Source of the DNA: JAXHUM01 sp034189325
Lineage (GTDB): Bacteria > Desulfobacterota > DSM-4660 > Desulfatiglandales > Desulfatiglandaceae
Length of the DNA stretch: 64,000 bases
Direction of reading: 5' to 3'
NCBI GenBank assembly: GCA_034189325.1
Contig: JAXHUM010000054.1
Location: forward strand, 153,982-217,981
Under the pieces are notes generated by a model. The model worked only from the letters and a program-made list of their open reading frames with translations, did not search any database and was not told where the DNA came from. Numbering within the stretch: the first letter of the stretch is position 1; every line of letters starts with the position of its first letter. Made by a program: the position numbers and the translations under genes. Of this stretch, positions 46,292 through 51,928 are shown in pieces.

Positions 46292-47176
46292 TCAGCCGGA
46301 AGCGACAAGACCCTTAGTCTTTAGGAATTCAACACTTGAGGGTTCATTCAGCTCAAAACGCCCGGTCTCCGGAGCAAGGCCGAGACTGATAGCAAGAAGC
46401 TGTGTGAAGTAAAATGTAGGCATTCTTGCGGAGAGTGCTCCCTCTTGGAGCAGTGTGTCCTGTTTTTTCCCCAGGTTGAACTCACAAAGAGGACAACTGA
46501 GAACCATGGCTTCAGCCCCGGATCGGAGGGCCGCCTCGAGAATACCAGTAGAGGCCTGTAAGGCTGCCGCGGGATTGCCAAGGATCTGATAGGAGCCGCA
46601 ACAAGTTGAAGCGGCAGAAAATGGGACCGGGATGGCACCGAGGGCCCTCAGAAATTCGTTTAAAAGGGCAAAAGAACCGGGTGGCTCAATGGACACCTCT
46701 CTTGGGCGAAGAAGCGTACATCCGTAATAAGGCGCGACCTTAAGCCCGTCCAAAGAGACTTTTATTTTCTCACGCACCCTGTCCCAGCCGATCTTGTCTC
46801 GCAAAAATCCTAACAGGTGGAGGACTTCCACCTCCCCGTGATAGTCTATCTCCTCATCCATAAAGGAATTGATAGTTTTTCTCTTCTCCTCATCTTCTCT
46901 CATCAATAGATTGGCACGGGCCAAGGTATTATAACACATAGAGCAGAGCGTGACGACCTGCCTGCTCCCTGTTTCCAAGACCCTGATCAGGTCACGAACC
47001 GGGGCCACGTGATGAATAAGGTCATCGTCTGCAAGAGAATGAACAGCCCCGCAACAATTCCACCGGGGAAGCTCCTCCAATTCAACGCCAAGGGCAGCCA
47101 TGGAGGCAATCGCAGAATCTTCCAGATTTCTGGCCTTGGTCTTTAACGTGCACCCAGGGTAATAGGTTGTTTTCAT
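46292..47176 (-). CDS. HdrB-like protein with two CCG domains
   Basis: A 294-residue protein with two complete CCG motifs (Cys at 9, 41, 42, 78 and 81; and 153, 192, 193, 228 and 231). In heterodisulfide reductase HdrB these bind noncubane [4Fe-4S] clusters that reduce CoM-S-S-CoB. In SdhE/MfrE-type fumarate reductases a CCG subunit replaces the membrane anchor and handles quinone or thiol. Either role is possible here. TAAGGAGG stands right before the ATG, and the gene starts 8 bp after the hdrC-like stop. Confidence 0.9.
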   Translation of the reverse strand: MKTTYYPGCTLKTKARNLEDSAIASMAALGVELEELPRWNCCGAVHSLADDDLIHHVAPVRDLIRVLETGSRQVVTLCSMCYNTLARANLLMREDEEKRKTINSFMDEEIDYHGEVEVLHLLGFLRDKIGWDRVREKIKVSLDGLKVAPYYGCTLLRPREVSIEPPGSFALLNEFLRALGAIPVPFSAASTCCGSYQILGNPAAALQASTGILEAALRSGAEAMVLSCPLCEFNLGKKQDTLLQEGALSARMPTFYFTQLLAISLGLAPETGRFELNEPSSVEFLKTKGLVASG

Positions 47177-47184
47177 GATCCTCC

Positions 47185-47592
47185 TTAACTGGTCATTTTT
47201 CTGAACCCGCTAACCAAAGCAATTTGCGGCATTTCCTCTACAGTTTCCTTGGGCAGTTCGCATATTGTCACATAGTCGGTATTCCGTCTGAGCATGAGAA
47301 GTCTAAGCGACTCCATGACTCTTGCGATATCGATCCCCCTGGGACAATTGACACTACAATTGTAACAGGAGGCACATGTCCAAAACGTCTTGTACTCGCA
47401 GATCTTCTCTTCAAGGCCGTACTGCACCATTCGCATAATCCGGCGAGGTGAGGCGTCAATCTGTTCCGTCATCGGACAAGAACCTGTGCACATGCCGCAT
47501 TGCATACAGGTGAAAATGTTCTGTCCGCTCACTTCCCTCAGTTTTTTAATAAAATCCTTTTCCACTGTTTTTGTTGACAGTTTAATGGTCAT
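47185..47592 (-). CDS. HdrC-like 4Fe-4S protein
   Basis: A 135-residue ferredoxin-type protein with two [4Fe-4S] motifs (C29-x2-C32-x2-C35-x3-C39 and C73-x2-C76-x2-C79-x3-C83), as in HdrC. The C-terminal helix after the second cluster (IDIARVMESLRLLMLRR) is also HdrC-like. It is the first gene of the four-gene operon and would connect HdrB to the iron-sulfur subunit of the flavoprotein. GAGGGAA lies 4 bases before the ATG. Confidence 0.9.
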   Translation of the reverse strand: MTIKLSTKTVEKDFIKKLREVSGQNIFTCMQCGMCTGSCPMTEQIDASPRRIMRMVQYGLEEKICEYKTFWTCASCYNCSVNCPRGIDIARVMESLRLLMLRRNTDYVTICELPKETVEEMPQIALVSGFRKMTS

Positions 47593-48107
47593 ATTTCCCT
47601 CATATTCTGTGTGAACCGCGTGAAGCCTTCACTTGTGTCATTTCGTGGGGCCGGATTTATTAAGACGACACCATTCCTCTCGTATCTGGGCCACCCAAAA
47701 GAGAGGCCATTGTCTCAGGTCTGTTGAAGGCCGAGGTTCTTGAGTATCATCAAAACCATACGATGGTCAATGTCCTTACGAGAAGAGGACATATCAGAAA
47801 TTCGGCCTGTGGTCAAGAGAGTGTTGAGCGTGTGTTTGATGAAATAGAAGGCTTCCATATTCTTGTGGCTACCGGAGAATGTGCCCAAGGCTGTTTCATT
47901 AATATTTTAATATGTTAGCCTGCTTCGAAGGTTGTTTTTCGGACATTACCCCAAAAACCGGCTGGAGAGGCTAAAGTTCGGATCGATTCACATATTTTGG
48001 GGCTTTGTTGGCATTTTTATTGCAATAGGTGTAAGGATGTCAAAGGATAGTGGGCGAAAAACAGGATGATTCGTGGAAATCCGTTATATGTTAAGGAGGA
48101 AAAAGGT
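47593..48107. other. Divergent regulatory region between hdrC-like operon and PilZ-like gene
   Basis: About 515 bp without a convincing gene. A 64-codon plus-strand frame (47724-47918) has no recognisable sequence. The right part holds the sigma-54 promoter at 48009-48024. The promoter of the minus-strand Hdr/Frd operon must also lie here but was not recognised. Confidence 0.55.
48009..48024 (+). promoter_or_regulatory. Sigma-54 (RpoN) -24/-12 promoter upstream of the PilZ-like gene
   Basis: TGGCATTTTTATTGCA, preceded by T, matches TGGCAC-N5-TTGCW with correct GG-GC spacing. Predicted transcription start is near 48036, about 70 bases before the GTG start of the PilZ-like gene. Confidence 0.7.
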
Positions 48108-48476
48108 GTGAAGGAATATGCAGCTTCAGAGGGAATCACGGAAAAAGCTTGCCTGGGTGGAAACCGTAAAGATCAGTACCACAGCGCTGAATTTTCAATT
48201 GACGGCCTTGAAATGTCTTACCAGTTTAAGCTTTGGGACTCGGAGTCCACGTCCAGCAAATGCGTCCTTGTCAAAGAAAACTCGCACATTCTTCCCTGTC
48301 TCAGAGAGGGCGACACCTTGAACGTCAAATACTATTCCAGTGGGTCAGAATACACCAGCACAAGTCTGGAGACTGCTATAAAGCAGATCACAAAGAATGA
48401 CCAGGGGAGGTTCAAGGGTCATTATTCAGTAGACATAGAGATATTGGAAGATATCGACTATAACCAGAGTCAATAA
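48108..48476 (+). CDS. PilZ-like small protein
   Basis: A 122-residue protein with alternating beta-strand pattern: AEFSIDGLEMSYQFKLWD, CVLVKENSHILPCLREGDTL, then LNVKYY and GRFKGHYSVDIEIL. The layout resembles a PilZ-type c-di-GMP-binding barrel, but the RxxxR and DxSxxG ligand motifs are not clearly present, so c-di-GMP binding is doubtful. The GTG start at 48108 is supported by AAGGAGG 8 bases before it; the in-frame ATG at 48066 lies upstream of that site. A sigma-54 promoter stands upstream. Confidence 0.6.
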   Translation: MKEYAASEGITEKACLGGNRKDQYHSAEFSIDGLEMSYQFKLWDSESTSSKCVLVKENSHILPCLREGDTLNVKYYSSGSEYTSTSLETAIKQITKNDQGRFKGHYSVDIEILEDIDYNQSQ

Positions 48477-48653
48477 ATCTGGAAAAAGTTGAATATTCTA
48501 TGCGTTTGTCAGTAAGGTTCCCGTCGCAGAGCTCCCATCCCTGGTCAAGAGAATCTGCACAATTTTGTCCTTCCTCAGTGCTCAGAGTAGAGGGGAGATG
48601 ATCCCTAAATTATGTGGCCCATCTTTCCTTGTTGCAAGAGCCGAAACAGCTGA

Positions 48654-49595
48654 TCATTGAGCAGAATTTCTTTCTAAACAAAGGGAGATCAGCCTATCCA
48701 GTAGGTCTGACAGTGAAAGCCCCACAGTTCGAGCTGCGAGCGGAAAAAGGCTGTTTTTTGTCATTCCCGGTATGGTGTTGGTCTCAAGCAGATAGATTGT
48801 GCCTTTCCGAACGATCATATCGGTTCTGCTCCAATCACTGCACTCTAATGCCTGGTGCGCCTTTTTGGCCCATGACTGGGCATGCTCCGTCAAGGAGTCG
48901 GAAAGGGGTGCCGGACAGATTTCATCGGTCGCAGCTGTCTCATATTTTGCCTTGAAGTCAAAAATACGGGATGGCGGCTTTGGCACGATTTGTATGAGGG
49001 GGAGGGTCTCAAGCTGTTGGTTGCCTAAAACACAGCAGGTTATTTCCTGTCCTTCAATGTATTCTTCGACTATAACTTCATTGGCATATTGAAATGCGCC
49101 CTCGATGCCTCTTTCGAGGTCCCCTTTGGTTTGGCAGAGGGAAATGCCGTAGCTTGATCCTTCTGACACGGGCTTCACGATTGTCTCAGGGCCGAGCCTA
49201 CCTGTGATGTCTTCAATCGAGAAATTACTGCTACGCTCCAGAACAACGTCTCTGCTCGTTCGGAGCCCAGCCTGCTCATAAACTCTTTTTGTTATTTTCT
49301 TGTTCATGGCCATGGCGCTTGAAAGGACGCCTGATCCGACAAAAGGAATGCCAAGAATATTGAGGACTCCTTGAATACAGCCATCCTCCCCAAGATTTCC
49401 ATGGGTAAGGACAAAGGCAAGGTCGATCTCGTTTTTCGATTGAATGAGTGTCTCCAGCTGGCGGGCAGGATCGAGTATTTCGGCATGGTACTTGGCCTTA
49501 TCCAGTGCCTCGTATACCTCTTGTCCGCTCTGAAGGGAAATTCCCTTTTCGCTTGACCAGCCTCCGGCAAGCAGCGCAATCTTCATTGTATTCAT
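48654..49595 (-). CDS. ddl: D-alanine--D-alanine ligase
   Basis: An ATP-grasp enzyme that makes the D-Ala-D-Ala dipeptide of peptidoglycan: GGWSSEKGISLQSG at the N-terminus, THGNLGEDGCIQGVL, KPVSEGSSYGI, EEYIEGQEITCCVL, and the metal-binding end LLETNTIPGMT. The length (313 aa) is typical. It stands alone, not in the usual mur cluster. The start may be the ATG at 49595 or the fourth codon, also ATG. Confidence 0.95.
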   Translation of the reverse strand: MNTMKIALLAGGWSSEKGISLQSGQEVYEALDKAKYHAEILDPARQLETLIQSKNEIDLAFVLTHGNLGEDGCIQGVLNILGIPFVGSGVLSSAMAMNKKITKRVYEQAGLRTSRDVVLERSSNFSIEDITGRLGPETIVKPVSEGSSYGISLCQTKGDLERGIEGAFQYANEVIVEEYIEGQEITCCVLGNQQLETLPLIQIVPKPPSRIFDFKAKYETAATDEICPAPLSDSLTEHAQSWAKKAHQALECSDWSRTDMIVRKGTIYLLETNTIPGMTKNSLFPLAARTVGLSLSDLLDRLISLCLERNSAQ

Positions 49596-49672
49596 TAGGT
49601 ATTCATATCCTTAAGTTGGGCATAACAGGAGATATGTTCATCACCCCAGCACAGGTTTTGGGATGCTGGATT

Positions 49673-49701
49673 TTGACAGTCGCCTCCTATGCGGGTATAC
49701 T
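49673..49701 (+). promoter_or_regulatory. Near-consensus sigma-70 promoter
   Basis: TTGACA (49673-49678), a spacer of exactly 17 bases, then TATACT (49696-49701). Transcription would start near 49708, giving a leader of about 32 bases with AGGAGGG before the small gene at 49740. It is the best sigma-70 promoter match I noticed in the window. Confidence 0.7.
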
Positions 49702-49739
49702 AATATATTATGACATTCTTTCACAGGAGGGTGGGGCCC

Positions 49740-49877
49740 ATGGGGAGGATTAAGATCGTGGTGCCGTCTCAGCATCCATCAAACTACCAGAAAAAGCTAA
49801 GGTCAAAAGACAGCCTTCAAAGGGAAACTCGCAGGAACTCTGTCGTTGAGTTGCCAAGAAGAACAGAAGAAGACTGA
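49740..49877 (+). CDS. Small basic protein, 45 aa
   Basis: An open frame of 45 codons (MGRIKIVVPSQHPSNYQ at the start, VVELPRRTEED at the end). AGGAGGG lies 6 to 7 bases before the ATG, a near-consensus promoter stands just upstream, and the stop is 3 bases before the next gene. These signals support a real gene. The product is strongly basic in its middle part. No family was recognised. Confidence 0.6.
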   Translation: MGRIKIVVPSQHPSNYQKKLRSKDSLQRETRRNSVVELPRRTEED

Positions 49878-49880
49878 GTC

Positions 49881-50132
49881 ATGGCCCGGGGTGAAAAAAC
49901 AAAAAAAATATGGCTATGGAGCGCTGTTATCATATGTAGTCTTGGAGCTATTTATCTTGGGCTCTTTGCCTTTGTCTCCCTATCCATAGGTTTCAGCCAT
50001 ACGGAACAGAGTGGCTTCTGGGTTCCTCTCGTCGCCGGTATCCTGTCTCTGATCGCCCTGTTCCTGTTCTTCCTCTTCATAGTCAGACATATTATTTCCC
50101 ACATCAGGGATGACGATCTGCTTGGCATGTGA
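49881..50132 (+). CDS. Small membrane protein, 83 aa, two membrane spans
   Basis: Two hydrophobic spans (IWLWSAVIICSLGAIYLGLF and LVAGILSLIALFLFFLFIV) separated by a short loop with FSHTEQSGFW. Basic residues at the N-terminus place both ends in the cytoplasm by the positive-inside rule. It follows the 45-aa gene by 3 bases and shares its promoter. Function unknown. Confidence 0.75.
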   Translation: MARGEKTKKIWLWSAVIICSLGAIYLGLFAFVSLSIGFSHTEQSGFWVPLVAGILSLIALFLFFLFIVRHIISHIRDDDLLGM

Positions 50133-50149
50133 GCCGGCCGGTCTGTTGT

Positions 50150-50326
50150 TTAGTCCTCTTGATAAAAGGATCTCAGAAAATCTTCCTCCTTAGGCGATAG
50201 ATTGTATATAAGTGAGGCCTCCTGGACAAGTTGGGGAATCGATCTTGTCGGGTCTTCTTTGCGGTTATCGGAAATCCATCTCACAGCCTGGCGAACGTTT
50301 TCACCTTTCGGCTGGATTGTAGCCAT
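50150..50326 (-). CDS. Small hypothetical protein, 58 aa
   Basis: MATIQPKGENVRQAVRWISD at the start and SPKEEDFLRSFYQED at the end; helical and soluble. The ATG at 50326 has GGAGGAG 4 bases before it, so the longer open frame to 50437 is not used. It follows the iron-sulfur protein gene by 20 bp on the same strand and is probably its operon partner. Family not recognised. Confidence 0.75.
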   Translation of the reverse strand: MATIQPKGENVRQAVRWISDNRKEDPTRSIPQLVQEASLIYNLSPKEEDFLRSFYQED

Positions 50327-50346
50327 CGCTCTCCTCCACTTTTCCT

Positions 50347-51336
50347 CTAAGCTGGTATGAAGTCCTGCGGACGGACCTCGACGAGCGTTATGGCTTCCGT
50401 AGGACAGGTGGTTCCGCACAGGCCACAACCCATACATTTTTCCTCAATGATTGAGGCAACTTCATCTCGCATTTCGATGGCCTCAAAAAAGCAGCGATCC
50501 AGACATGCCTCGCAGGAGGTGCACAGGTCCTCTTCCACCCTTGCCCTAAAGCGACTTGGATCCACAAGGCGTCTTCCATGTTGAATGAGGACGGGCAACA
50601 TCTGACAGCAGCAGCCGCAACAGTTACAGATCACGTGGCCCATGCCGGCCTTATTTTCAGTGGTGTGCACCAAGCCGGCTTCCTCAGCCTCTCTCAGAAT
50701 TTGAATCCCCTCCTCTTTGGTAATGGACCTGCCCGTACCTCGGCGGATACTGTAGTCGGCCGCCTTATCCAGTTGGATACAGGCCTCAAGGGGACGGTCA
50801 CATCTATGGGCGGTCAGGCGGCATGTACACTTGGTGACCGCGAGAGATCGGGAGTTTTCGATGAGATTGACCGTGGACTCGAAGGGGAGTATCTGGGTCC
50901 CGCCCTGAACAGGTTCATCTACGGCAATCACGCGCATGAAGGGTGGGACACCGCTCTTTTCAATCGCTGCAGCCAGGTCGGGCCACTCATTGTCCACATA
51001 TTCCTGCCATGCGTCCAAGAATTCTTTAGGGGCTTCCTCCCACAAGATGCTGGCGTCATGAAACTGGGTCAGGTTCCTGCACATCCGGTACAATGTTCCC
51101 TCGGGTTTCTGAGAATCAAAAACAAGGCCTTTATGAAAAAGGAGCCTTACCATTGAGCTTACCTCATCGGGACTCTTATTGACTTTTTGTGATAGCTGAT
51201 CAATGGTGCCGGGCATCTGGAGCATTAACTCGGCCTCTTCCTCGTTCGCGATCATTTTGAAAAGGTTGGCAATCCGTTTGGAGCCCGTCAATTGGATTCG
51301 GTCTGCAAGTTCGAGGTAAAGGTCTTCTTTTGTCAT
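50347..51336 (-). CDS. Iron-sulfur protein with winged-helix-like N-terminus and C-terminal dicluster ferredoxin
   Basis: A 329-residue protein. Residues 1-90 resemble a winged-helix/MarR-like fold (TIDQLSQKVNKSPDEVSSMV). The middle has unusual cysteine groups (CTCRLTAHRCDRPLEAC and NCCGCCC). The C-terminus is a two-cluster ferredoxin (CTSCEACLDRCFF and CMGCGLCGTTCPTEA). Proteins of this type are common in anaerobes, but I cannot name a reaction. Electron transfer combined with a sensing or docking domain is likely. The ATG at 51336 has GGAGGG about 8 bases upstream; an open frame reaches 51600 without support. Confidence 0.8.
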   Translation of the reverse strand: MTKEDLYLELADRIQLTGSKRIANLFKMIANEEEAELMLQMPGTIDQLSQKVNKSPDEVSSMVRLLFHKGLVFDSQKPEGTLYRMCRNLTQFHDASILWEEAPKEFLDAWQEYVDNEWPDLAAAIEKSGVPPFMRVIAVDEPVQGGTQILPFESTVNLIENSRSLAVTKCTCRLTAHRCDRPLEACIQLDKAADYSIRRGTGRSITKEEGIQILREAEEAGLVHTTENKAGMGHVICNCCGCCCQMLPVLIQHGRRLVDPSRFRARVEEDLCTSCEACLDRCFFEAIEMRDEVASIIEEKCMGCGLCGTTCPTEAITLVEVRPQDFIPA

Positions 51337-51928
51337 AGTGGCGCCCTCCTTTCGGATTCGCTGATCAGAGATCCAACGAACCATAAAAGCCGATGAATAG
51401 GTCCTGACCAAACTTTCGCTCGGGAAAACTTGCGGCCTCAAGAGCTGCAAGGCCGCGGCAATCGAAATGTCCTGGAAAAAAGATCTGTCTCCACCGGCGG
51501 CATCGACCGGTTGAACACTTTTATCTCTCGATCGGGTACAATTTGTCAATGTCAAGCCGATGGGGATATACCTGCCATATTTCAAAGGCTTTTGCAACAA
51601 AGAAAGGTTTTGATCTATTCACTGTTCAATCCAAATAACCTTAGATTTGTGCCTTAGATGACCGTGACAGGGTGTCAGCTTTTCTGACAGTCAATATTAT
51701 GACGCAGACTTGATCAGTCTCTTATCCTTAAGGATATGTAAAGGTCAGAAATAAATAAAGAAAGCAGTGATATGGCGATTTGGCATGATTTCTGCTGACA
51801 TTGGCCTAAGGCCTGGTCCGCACTTTCAAGCGGATGAGGTGTGTGAGATCCCGGGTGAGACTTTCTCTTGTGAGACATCAGAGCCGTGGGGAGAATATGA
51901 AAATTGAAGCAGAGTCACATTACGTCGT
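51337..51928. other. Divergent regulatory region upstream of the tandem-CheX gene
   Basis: 592 bp without a gene. It contains the sigma-54-like element at 51781-51796 and a short inverted repeat TGACA-N3-TGTCA near 51664-51676, followed by another TGACA half-site, which might bind a regulator. Confidence 0.5.
51781..51796 (+). promoter_or_regulatory. Sigma-54-like promoter upstream of the tandem-CheX gene
   Basis: TGGCATGATTTCTGCT, preceded by TT, has the -24 GG and -12 GC at the correct spacing; one base of the -12 element (C for T) departs from TTGCW. Transcription would start near 51808, about 120 bases before the start codon. Confidence 0.5.

Noticed and set aside
47724..47918. 64-codon frame upstream of the PilZ-like gene
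   Set aside because: No start signal and no family resemblance; lies in a divergent promoter region.
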